A stretch of 18,010 nt of DNA, from the NCBI GenBank assembly GCA_035547155.1, contig DASZVJ010000153.1, positions 1-18,010 on the forward strand, written 5' to 3'. This stretch comes from CAZNMF01 sp035547155 (GTDB lineage: Bacteria > Acidobacteriota > Vicinamibacteria > Vicinamibacterales > SCN-69-37). The position numbers and the translations under genes are program-made. The notes beneath the pieces are model-generated. The model worked only from the letters and a program-made list of their open reading frames with translations, made no database searches and was not told the origin of the DNA. Positions 1 to 5,465 of this stretch are shown in pieces. How positions within the stretch are numbered: the first letter of the stretch is position 1; every line of letters begins with the position of its first letter.

Positions 1-212
1 GCGTGGGACCAGCGTTTGAGCTGCCGCTCGCGAGTCAGCGCCTGCTTTTGACTCCCGTACTCCTCTGCATAGACCATCACCACCGGACGTCGCCTGACAG
101 TGAAGCGCGACGCCGTTCCGTCCTGATGTTTCTGCAGACGCAGTGCGAGATCCGACGTCTCACCGACGTACAGTGCGTCGTCAGCGCACCGGAGAATGTA
201 GACGAAATGCAC
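1..212 (-). CDS. GIY-YIG domain nuclease, UPF0213-like (partial, 3' end outside window)
   Basis: Small single-domain GIY-YIG protein, read on the minus strand from a GTG at 212-210 and running off the left edge; 70 codons are visible. The core is clear: VYI at residues 4-6 and LYVG at 14-17 (the GIY and YIG halves), Arg25 in the following helix, then a charged helix with RERQLKRW at 61-68 that contains the conserved Glu62. Stand-alone proteins of this type are usually about 80-100 residues, so most of the gene is present. They are presumed DNA endonucleases, but the role of this subfamily is not established. The start is inferred: an in-frame TGA lies just upstream, and GTG is the only usable start between it and the core motif. 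No good ribosome binding site is visible. The family is confident, the exact start less so. Confidence 0.8.
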   Translation of the reverse strand, partial: MHFVYILRCADDALYVGETSDLALRLQKHQDGTASRFTVRRRPVVMVYAEEYGSQKQALTRERQLKRWSH

Positions 213-253
213 AGCGCGACGACGATGTCATCGTCCGTCGCGTGGACTCAAGG

Positions 254-497
254 CCCTTCGACTTCGCTCGGGTGAGCTAGCTGAGACGCCCTTCGACTCG
301 CTCCCGTTGGTCGCTCGCTCAGGGCATTCGCCTCGCTTGCAGGGCCTGCCATGAGCGAGCTTGCAGCTCGCGAGTCGCGAGCTGCAGGAAGGGCCCTTCG
401 GCTCGCTCCCGTTGGTCGCTCGCTCAGGGCATTCGCCTCGCTTGCAGGGCTTGCCATGAGCGAGCTTGCAGCTCGCGAGTCGCGAGCTGCAAGCGAG
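254..497. repeat. 105-bp tandem direct repeat (two copies plus a short fragment)
   Basis: Two nearly identical copies start at 288 and 393, so the period is 105 bp. Each begins with GCCCTTCG, contains GCTCCCGTTGGTCGCTCGCT and the block around CATGAGCGAGCTTGC, and ends in an inverted repeat. A shorter relative of the copy start lies at 254-278. Differences between the copies are few (for example GACTCG versus GGCTCG near the start, and GCCTGCC versus GCTTGCC). It fills the gap between the GIY-YIG gene and the 3' end of ssrA. Open frames through it are low-complexity and unlikely to be real. It looks like an intergenic repeat element rather than a gene. Confidence 0.8.
464..494. repeat. Near-perfect palindrome at the 3' side of ssrA
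   Basis: The 15-base arm 464-478 (GCTTGCAGCTCGCGA) is exactly complementary to 480-494, with only base 479 between them. The first copy of the tandem repeat has the same structure at 359-386 with shorter arms. It ends 8 bases from the 3' end of ssrA, so it could form a strong hairpin downstream of that RNA, but no T-run follows, so a classic terminator is not shown. Confidence 0.7.
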
Positions 498-502
498 TCG
501 AA

Positions 503-855
503 TGGAGGCGGGGGGAGTCGAACCCCCGTCCGAAAGGCCTGTCGCTGCGGAACTCTACGGGCGTAGCCGTCCTTGGGATTTCACGGCCGGCAACAAAGAA
601 CGGCGAATGCGCCGGCCGCTAGTTCGGATGGATCTCGCTCCGACGTCGCCGAACGCGGGTCAGAGCCAGCCGGCTGAATGGCGTTCGTTCCCAGCCCGCC
701 GGCTGACCAGGACGAACGTCGCGGGCCTAGTTAGGCCGCGAGCGCAAGCTGCGAATCCGCAGTTACGTTGGTTGCCCACCGGTTTAACGAGCGAGATGGA
801 CGAGCTCGGCACGCATCCCACAGTCCCTTGCCCCCGTCGAAGCCAGGTCGCCCCC
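503..855 (-). ncRNA. ssrA: Transfer-messenger RNA (tmRNA)
   Basis: One-piece tmRNA of about 353 nt that rescues stalled ribosomes, acting first as an alanyl-tRNA mimic and then as a short mRNA. On the minus strand the 5' end starts GGGGGCGACC and continues into TGGCTTCGACGGGGG, a hallmark of ssrA. The 3' end holds a T-arm (GGGGG, loop TTCGACT, CCCCC) followed by CGCCTCCA, so the CCA is encoded. The first seven bases pair with the acceptor strand CGCCTCC, with one G-U pair. Between them lie the tag reading frame (731-775) and GC-rich stems consistent with the pseudoknots. The ends are set by the acceptor pairing. The mature 5' end is normally made by RNase P, so the transcript probably starts upstream of 855. 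Confidence 0.96.
731..775 (-). other. tmRNA proteolysis-tag reading frame
   Basis: Inside ssrA, the frame starting at GCA (775-773) reads ATNVTADSQLALAA and then TAA. The ending ALAA matches the C-terminal degron that ClpXP recognises in tagged proteins. At 14 encoded residues the tag is a little longer than the 10-residue E. coli tag. The choice of GCA as resume codon rests on the frame and the LALAA ending, not on an upstream motif. Confidence 0.85.
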
Positions 856-876
856 ACAGAGTTGACTGCTTCCATC

Positions 877-905
877 ATTCTGACAGGCGAAGAAGGCGCG
901 AACAA
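877..905 (-). promoter_or_regulatory. Possible sigma-70 promoter for ssrA
   Basis: On the minus strand, TTGTTC (905-900) and CAGAAT (882-877) are separated by 17 bases. The -10 box lies 21 bases before the mature RNA end, which suits a precursor trimmed by RNase P. Both boxes are imperfect, so this is only a candidate. Confidence 0.3.
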
Positions 906-1009
906 GCGCCACGGCTCGTCATCGCGTGCCATCACGTGCAGCCCGCAGCGATTTCGCGCGAGCGGACGGACTGAGGCCGCACGCCGGATCGGCCGACATG
1001 TCTATCGGA

Positions 1010-1040
1010 GCGCCCCGGTGCCGCGATTGAGCCGGGGCGC
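1010..1040. repeat. GC-rich inverted repeat upstream of the ABC transporter gene
   Basis: GCGCCCCGG (1010-1018) and CCGGGGCGC (1032-1040) form a perfect 9-bp stem with a 13-base loop. It lies in the 251-bp gap between ssrA and the ABC ATPase gene, about 66 bases before that start codon. It could be a leader hairpin or an operator. No T-run follows. I see no convincing promoter for the pilus block elsewhere in this gap. Confidence 0.4.
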
Positions 1041-1106
1041 GCCCCGCCGATTGTCACAAGGACGGCTCTCCGGCCTGTTGCCTCGTCATGGTGAAGTAGA
1101 CCCCCG

Positions 1107-2051
1107 ATGTCCTCCGTCGTCCGTATTGATCGTCTGACGAAAGATTTTCCCGTGGGCTTCTGGCGGCCCCGGCCGCATCGCGGGCTCGACGGGCTGTCGC
1201 TCGAGATTCCCGCGGGCGGCGTCTTCGGGTTGCTCGGACCGAACGGTGCCGGCAAGAGCACGACGCTGAAGCTGCTGATGGACCTGCTGCGGCCGACCTC
1301 GGGCCATGCGGAGATTCTCGGCCGGCCGGTCGGCGACGCGCATGCGCGCCAGCGGCTGGGATTCCTGCCGGAGCATCCGACGTTCTACGACCACCTGTCC
1401 GCCGAAGAGCTGCTGGTCTACTTCGCCGGCTTGTTCGGCTACACGGGCGCCGATCGCCGCGCGCGAGCGGCGCGCGCGCTCGATCGTGTGGGCCTGCGGT
1501 CAGACGATCGCCAACGGCCGATTCGCCAGTACTCGAAGGGCATGGTCCAGCGCGTCGGACTCGCGCAGGCGCTCGTCAACGATCCGGAGTTGATCGTGCT
1601 CGACGAGCCGATGTCCGGCCTCGATCCGATCGGCCGCCGCGAGGTGCGCGAGATCATCCTCGAGCTGCGTGACGAAGGCCGGACGGTCCTGTTCAGCTCG
1701 CACATCCTGTCCGACGCGGAGCTGCTGTGCAGCGCCGTCGGCATCCTCAACCGCGGACGTCTCGTCGCATCCGGACGTCTGAGCGACCTCACGGCCGGCG
1801 AGGCGCACGGTTGGGAAGTCGTGATGACGATGACCGATGCGTCGCTGGCCGATCGCGTGTCGCCGCGCGTCATGCGCACACGCCGCATCGACGAAGGCCG
1901 CTACAGCTTCGAGCTCGGCGCGGCGGCGCGGCCGGAGCCGTTCATCGCCGAGCTGTCGGCTGCGGGGGCGACGCTCGTGTCCGTCTCGCCGATCCGGACG
2001 ACGTTGGAAGATGTGTTCGTGAAGGCGCTGGGACAGGGAGACGCGGCATGA
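1107..2051 (+). CDS. ABC transporter ATP-binding protein (PilH-like, beside prepilin peptidase)
   Basis: A 314-residue ATPase subunit of an ABC-2-type transporter, working at the cytoplasmic face of the inner membrane with the permease encoded next. Walker A is GPNGAGKST at 44-52, the signature-type motif YSKGM at 142-146, Walker B LIVLDEP at 162-168 with Asp166 and Glu167, and the H-loop His199 in SSHIL. After about residue 215 there is a small C-terminal domain as in other drug/polysaccharide-type ATPases. Its stop overlaps the permease start (ATGA at 2048-2051), so the two are translationally coupled. The substrate cannot be read from sequence. The neighbouring pilD and minor pilins suggest it corresponds to the ABC ATPase PilH of Myxococcus pilus clusters, which is an inference from context. 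Confidence 0.93.
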   Translation: MSSVVRIDRLTKDFPVGFWRPRPHRGLDGLSLEIPAGGVFGLLGPNGAGKSTTLKLLMDLLRPTSGHAEILGRPVGDAHARQRLGFLPEHPTFYDHLSAEELLVYFAGLFGYTGADRRARAARALDRVGLRSDDRQRPIRQYSKGMVQRVGLAQALVNDPELIVLDEPMSGLDPIGRREVREIILELRDEGRTVLFSSHILSDAELLCSAVGILNRGRLVASGRLSDLTAGEAHGWEVVMTMTDASLADRVSPRVMRTRRIDEGRYSFELGAAARPEPFIAELSAAGATLVSVSPIRTTLEDVFVKALGQGDAA

Positions 2052-2866
2052 GCCTGCGCCGCATCGCCCTCGTCGCACGGCACGTGTTCAAGGAGAGCGT
2101 GCGCGATCGCGTGCTCTACGCGATTGGCGCGTTCGCGCTGGTGCTGGTCGCCGCGTCGATCCTGATCGCGCAGATCAGCGCGGGCCAGGACGTGAAGATC
2201 ATCAAGGATCTCGGACTCGCCACGATCGAGCTGGCCGGCATCGTCATGAGCGTCTTCGTGGGCATCGGCCTCGTGGCGCGCGAGATCGATCGCCGCAGCA
2301 TTTTCGCGCTGCTGTCGAAGCCGCTCCCGCGCTGGGAGTTCGTCGTCGGCAAATACGCCGGACTGGTGCTGACGATCTTCGTGAACGTCGTCGCGATGAC
2401 GGCGGCGCTGTATCTGATGCTCGGCTACCTTCACTGGAGCGCGTCGCCAGCGGTGCGGCTGTCGTGGGACGCGCCGGCAATGGACGTACGCCTACTGATC
2501 GCCGTGGCATTGATCTTCGCTGAACTGGCGCTGCTGACTGCCGTCGCGCTGCTGTTCTCGACGTTCTCGTCGAGCGCGCTGCTGTCGCTGGTCTTCACGC
2601 TCGGCCTCTTCGTGGCCGGCACGTTCAGCGAGGACTTGCGCCACTTCGGCGACATCATGGACGTCTCGCCGATCGTCGGCCATCTCGTGGGTGCGATCGG
2701 CTGGATCGTGCCGGCGTTCTCCGCGTTCGACGTGAAGGCGCAGGTCGTCCACGCGCTGCCGATCGGCACCGCGTTCGTGGCCGACACGCTCGTCTACGCC
2801 GTCGTCTATATCGCGGCCGTGCTGCTCGCGGCCGTCTTTCTGTTCTCGCGGCGGGAGTTCCGATGA
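2048..2866 (+). CDS. ABC-2-type transporter permease (PilI-like)
   Basis: A 272-residue integral membrane protein, the permease partner of the ATPase just upstream. About six hydrophobic segments are visible, near residues 22-42, 57-76, 103-126, 149-170, 175-193 and 246-266. Between the second and third lies RRSIFALLSKPLPRWEFVVG, typical of ABC-2 permeases, where this loop carries a conserved charged patch. The start is ATG at 2048, overlapping the ATPase stop by 4 bases, and its own stop overlaps the next start in the same way (2863-2866). Such tight coupling implies a single complex made in fixed ratio. I infer an accessory role in pilus biogenesis from the neighbouring genes. A generic exporter remains possible. 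Confidence 0.88.
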   Translation: MSLRRIALVARHVFKESVRDRVLYAIGAFALVLVAASILIAQISAGQDVKIIKDLGLATIELAGIVMSVFVGIGLVAREIDRRSIFALLSKPLPRWEFVVGKYAGLVLTIFVNVVAMTAALYLMLGYLHWSASPAVRLSWDAPAMDVRLLIAVALIFAELALLTAVALLFSTFSSSALLSLVFTLGLFVAGTFSEDLRHFGDIMDVSPIVGHLVGAIGWIVPAFSAFDVKAQVVHALPIGTAFVADTLVYAVVYIAAVLLAAVFLFSRREFR

Positions 2867-3765
2867 AGCGCGCCGGACAGGCGGTCGCCGTGTTGGCCGC
2901 AGTGGCCGTCGGCATTGCGGCCGCTGCGGGCGTGCTGCACGCGCGCGACGAGCGCCATCCGCTGCCCGTCTCCGAGGACCGGCTGATGTACCTGCGATCG
3001 GGCCGGACGGCCGATCGCGTGTTCCTGTCGTTCGACGCGATCGCGTCCGACGTCTACTGGATCCGCACGATCCAGCACTACGGCCGCGATCTCGGATCGA
3101 CGCGGACGACCGGACGATTCGAGCTGCTGAATCCGCTGCTCGATCTGACGACGACGCTCGATCCGCACTTCAACATCGCGTACCGCTTCGGCGCGATCTT
3201 CCTGGCGGAGAGGCCGCCCAAGGGGCCGGGCCGCGCCGACCAGGCGATCGCGCTGCTCGAAAAGGGCCTCGCGAGCAATCCGACGCGGTGGCAGTACCTG
3301 CACGACATCGGCTTCGTGCACTACTGGTTCACGAACGACTACGAGCGCGCGGCCGCCGCCTTCGAGCGCGCGGCGACGATGCCCGGTGCACCGGAATGGC
3401 TGCGGCCGGTCGCGGCGATGACGCGTGCGCAGGGCGGCGATCGCGCCGGCGCACGGCGGCTGCTGACCGAGCTGCTCTCGGCCGACCAGGACTACGTGCG
3501 CCACACGGCCGAGCGCGGGTTGCAGCAGCTGCAGGCGCTGGACGCCATCGATCAGCTGCAGGCGATCGTCGAGCGGTATCACGACGCAACGGGCAGCTAT
3601 CCGCGCGCCTGGCGCGATCTCATCAGCGTACGCCTGCTGCGCGGCCTTCCGATCGATCCCACGAAGACGGCGTTCGTGTACGACGCCACGACGCATCGCG
3701 TGACGATCTCGGAGACGTCGAGCTTGTTCCCGCTGCCGAGATTCCTGCAGCCGCGAACGCGATGA
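2863..3765 (+). CDS. Membrane-anchored TPR-like protein of the pilus ABC operon
   Basis: A 300-residue protein starting with a signal sequence or membrane anchor (hydrophobic residues 7-25), so the rest should be periplasmic. Residues about 125-205 look like helical tetratricopeptide repeats, with ADQAIALLEKGLASNP (125-140) and YERAAAAFERA (160-170) spaced as TPR helices. A C-terminal part (244-282) has the pattern GSYPRAWRDL, then PIDP, then FVYD, resembling a segment also seen in the C-terminal regions of some pseudopilins. ATGA coupling to the permease suggests that it is a third component of that transporter. The Myxococcus pilGHI cluster also has a third non-ABC protein, PilG, but I cannot show homology by eye. 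Function unknown. Confidence 0.75.
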   Translation: MKRAGQAVAVLAAVAVGIAAAAGVLHARDERHPLPVSEDRLMYLRSGRTADRVFLSFDAIASDVYWIRTIQHYGRDLGSTRTTGRFELLNPLLDLTTTLDPHFNIAYRFGAIFLAERPPKGPGRADQAIALLEKGLASNPTRWQYLHDIGFVHYWFTNDYERAAAAFERAATMPGAPEWLRPVAAMTRAQGGDRAGARRLLTELLSADQDYVRHTAERGLQQLQALDAIDQLQAIVERYHDATGSYPRAWRDLISVRLLRGLPIDPTKTAFVYDATTHRVTISETSSLFPLPRFLQPRTR

Positions 3766-3810
3766 CCCGACGCTAGATGCCCCGATGATCCGATAGGCCG
3801 ATGACCAGAT
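3760..3810 (+). repeat. Degenerate CCGATGA-unit repeat before pilD
   Basis: Three related units fill the short gap: CGATGACCCGA (3760-3770), CCGATGATCCGAT (3782-3794) and CCGATGACCAGAT (3798-3810). The start codon of pilD (3809) lies at the end of the last unit, and no ribosome binding site is visible. The gap therefore seems to be made of a decayed short-unit repeat. Confidence 0.6.
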
Positions 3811-4576
3811 GCCCATAGTTCTCCTCATCTACCTGGCTGCCTTCGGTCTGATGATCGGCAGCTTCCTGAACGTGTGCATCGGCCGGCTGCCGGCGGGGGA
3901 GTCGATCGTCTCGCCGCCCTCGCGCTGCCCGCATTGCCATACGCCAATCCGCTGGCGCGACAACATCCCGGTGGTGAGCTATCTGCTGCTCGGCGGCCGC
4001 TGCCGCGCGTGCAAGGCGTCGATCAGCGCGCGATATCCGGTGATCGAGGCGGCGACGGCCGTGGCGTTCGTGGTGCAGGGCATCTGGTTCCAGGACGAGC
4101 CACTCCTGCTGGCCCAGCGACTGCTGTTCACGGCGATTCTGATCGTCCTCTTCGGCACCGATCTCGAGACCCAGCGTCTCCCCAACCTCGTCACCTACCC
4201 CGCCATCGTCGTCGGGCTGGTATTCAGCGTGTGGGTGCCGCCTGGATTTGTCGCGTGCGCGATTGGCGCCGCGGCCGGCGCGCTCGTGCTGTGGCTGATT
4301 CGCTGGACGTGGAAGCGCGTCACGGGCGTGGTCGGCATGGGCCTCGGCGACGTGAAGATGATGGCGCTCATCGGCGCGTTTCTCGGCTGGCGCCAGATCC
4401 TGGTCGTGCTGTTCCTGTCGAGCTTCACGGGCGCGATCATCGGCATCGCGCTCGCGATCGTTCGCGGCAAATCGATGAAGACGCGGCTGCCGTTCGGCAC
4501 GTTCCTCGCCGTCGCCGCGTACGCTGCGTCGCTCGTCGGCGAAAAGCTCGTGACGTGGTACGTGGGACTGTACTGA
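3809..4576 (+). CDS. pilD: Type IV prepilin peptidase / N-methyltransferase
   Basis: A 255-residue inner-membrane aspartic protease of the A24 family, which cleaves the leader from prepilins and N-methylates the new N-terminal residue. The N-terminal domain is complete, with GSFLNV at 17-22 and two CxxC pairs (Cys40/Cys43 and Cys65/Cys68) that bind zinc in this family. The two catalytic aspartates are Asp118 in GTDLE and Asp181 in GLGDVKM, each next to a membrane segment. Length is normal. The start gives MPIVLLIYL, a typical hydrophobic N-terminus. It follows the ABC/TPR genes by 43 bp and is probably in the same operon. Its substrates would include the three minor pilins encoded downstream. 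Whether it also serves a type II secretion system cannot be told. Confidence 0.96.
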   Translation: MPIVLLIYLAAFGLMIGSFLNVCIGRLPAGESIVSPPSRCPHCHTPIRWRDNIPVVSYLLLGGRCRACKASISARYPVIEAATAVAFVVQGIWFQDEPLLLAQRLLFTAILIVLFGTDLETQRLPNLVTYPAIVVGLVFSVWVPPGFVACAIGAAAGALVLWLIRWTWKRVTGVVGMGLGDVKMMALIGAFLGWRQILVVLFLSSFTGAIIGIALAIVRGKSMKTRLPFGTFLAVAAYAASLVGEKLVTWYVGLY

Positions 4577-4593
4577 CGAGAGCCGTCGTATCT

Positions 4594-4650
4594 CCCTACC
4601 TCACTAACGCGCTATCGCACTATCTGGCATCGGGCTATCTCGTTATCTGC
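4594..4650 (+). repeat. CTATC-rich repeat, copy A
   Basis: A 57-base stretch with CTATC-type words every 8-10 bases. It aligns without gaps to 7216-7272, with 47 of 57 positions identical by hand count. The two copies flank the three minor-pilin genes in the same orientation. Confidence 0.7.
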
Positions 4651-4731
4651 TTGCCCGGCGATCTGGCCGTCGGGTCATTTGAAATTCTTCAAGCGCGCTT
4701 CGCAGTTTTCGCGATCCTCTGAAGGCTGACC

Positions 4732-4763
4732 GTCGCGGCCGGCGTGCGCGCCGGCGGTGCGAC
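4732..4763. promoter_or_regulatory. Candidate upstream activator dyad for the sigma-54 promoter
   Basis: Nested inverted repeat: GTCGC (4732-4736) pairs with GCGAC (4759-4763), and GCCGGCG (4738-4744) pairs with CGCCGGC (4749-4755). Its centre lies about 110 bases before the predicted transcription start at about 4859, a usual distance for an enhancer-binding activator. It could equally be a structural GC-rich hairpin. Confidence 0.35.
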
Positions 4764-4832
4764 TAACGAATTCGGCCGAAATTCCACGTCATCGACGGTT
4801 CACGCGCAATCCGATCGCTCGTTCGATCACCT

Positions 4833-4848
4833 TGGCCCGCAGGTTGCA
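4833..4848 (+). promoter_or_regulatory. Sigma-54 (RpoN) promoter for the minor-pilin operon
   Basis: The sequence TGGCCCGCAGGTTGCA fits the RpoN consensus TGGCAC-N5-TTGCA. The invariant GG (4834-4835) and GC (4846-4847) are exactly 10 bases apart, and both flanking blocks match except one base in the first. It points toward the pilV-like gene and would start transcription near 4859, giving a leader of about 48 bases. Sigma-54 with the activator PilR drives pilin genes in Pseudomonas, Geobacter and Myxococcus, so the context supports the match. No activator gene lies in the window. Confidence 0.65.
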
Positions 4849-4864
4849 CTTATGGCGGACTGAG

Positions 4865-4894
4865 GAACTTCAAACTTCGAACTTCGAACTTCGA
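4865..4894 (+). repeat. Heptanucleotide tandem repeat (AACTTCG unit) in the pilin leader
   Basis: Four consecutive 7-base units (GAACTTC, AAACTTC, GAACTTC, GAACTTC) followed by GA. The tract lies between the predicted transcription start and the ribosome binding site AAGAGG (4896-4901), so it would be transcribed but not translated. Confidence 0.8.
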
Positions 4895-4906
4895 GAAGAG
4901 GCGTCG

Positions 4907-5461
4907 ATGCGTGTCCCGAGAGAGGCGGGCTCTGCGATGGGGTTCACGTTGGTCGAAGTGCTGATCGCGCTGGCGCTGCTGGCTGGCGCGGGATTGGCGC
5001 TGGCGACGGTCGTGCTGCGTGCGTCGCGTGATGTCACGGCAGCTCGGCGGCAGACGATCGAAACGACGATGGCGGTGGAGAGGATGGAACAGTTGCGATC
5101 GCTCACGTGGGGATGGGACGCGGCGTCGCCGCCGGGGCGCGTCAGCGACGCGACGACGAACCTCGCGACGAATGTGCCGTCGTCTGGCGGGCAGGGGCTG
5201 ATGGTGTCTCCGTCCGACGCGCTCGACGTCAACGAGGACGGCTACGCCGATTTCGCAGACGTGCGTGGCAAATGGGTTGGCGCGGGGACGACCGTTCCGC
5301 CAAGCGCGGTGTTCGCGCGGCGGTGGCGTGTGTCGTTCGTGCCGTCGGTGGCTGATGCGCTGGTCTTCGAGGTCAAGGTCGAGCCGGTGGGTGCTGGACG
5401 TTCAGGCGGCTCCGTGGAATCGGTGCGGCTCGTGACGGTCAAGGGCCGGAAGGCGGAGTGA
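4907..5461 (+). CDS. Minor type IV prepilin, PilV-like
   Basis: A 184-residue prepilin. The class III leader is MRVPREAGSAMG followed by FTLVEVLIAL, so PilD should cut after Gly12, leaving Phe as first residue and Glu17 as the conserved +5 glutamate. The hydrophobic helix runs to about residue 37 and the rest is a periplasmic domain. The ATG at 4907 is chosen because AAGAGG lies 5 bases upstream and it gives a short leader. A later ATG at 4937 would leave a leader of only two residues. A stretch near residues 105-112, DVNEDGYADF, resembles a calcium-binding loop. It is the first gene after the sigma-54 promoter, and the next two genes complete a V-W-X-type minor pilin set that would prime pilus assembly at the tip. 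Confidence 0.85.
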   Translation: MRVPREAGSAMGFTLVEVLIALALLAGAGLALATVVLRASRDVTAARRQTIETTMAVERMEQLRSLTWGWDAASPPGRVSDATTNLATNVPSSGGQGLMVSPSDALDVNEDGYADFADVRGKWVGAGTTVPPSAVFARRWRVSFVPSVADALVFEVKVEPVGAGRSGGSVESVRLVTVKGRKAE

Positions 5462-5465
5462 TCGC

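Larger units (their letters stand above)
4577..4906 (+). other. 330-bp regulatory gap between pilD and the minor-pilin genes
   Basis: No gene is supported here. In order the gap holds a CTATC-rich repeat (4594-4650), an imperfect dyad (4732-4763), a 10-bp palindrome TTCGGCCGAA (4771-4780), a sigma-54 promoter match (4833-4848), a 7-bp tandem repeat (4865-4894) and the ribosome binding site of the next gene (AAGAGG, 4896-4901). A frame open from 4757 continues in phase into the pilin gene, but it has no pilin-like leader and is explained as chance. Confidence 0.6.

Noticed and set aside
503..531. Possible tRNA at the T-arm-like sequence
   Set aside because: It is the 3' tRNA-like end of tmRNA. 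The matching acceptor strand is at 849-855, far too distant for a tRNA.
503..855. ssrA as an occupied integration site of a genomic island
   Set aside because: No integrase and no duplicated ssrA 3' end are visible in the window.
1051..1079. Promoter for the ABC transporter operon using TTGTCA at 1051
   Set aside because: No acceptable -10 box is found at 16-18 bases.
351..1137. Plus-strand open frames through the tandem repeat and tmRNA
   Set aside because: They run through a clear tmRNA and a non-coding repeat, and the translations have no recognisable domain.
4594..4650. Possible CRISPR-like array in the CTATC regions (also 7205-7351)
   Set aside because: Units are 8-10 bases and degenerate, there are no spacers of constant length and no cas genes.
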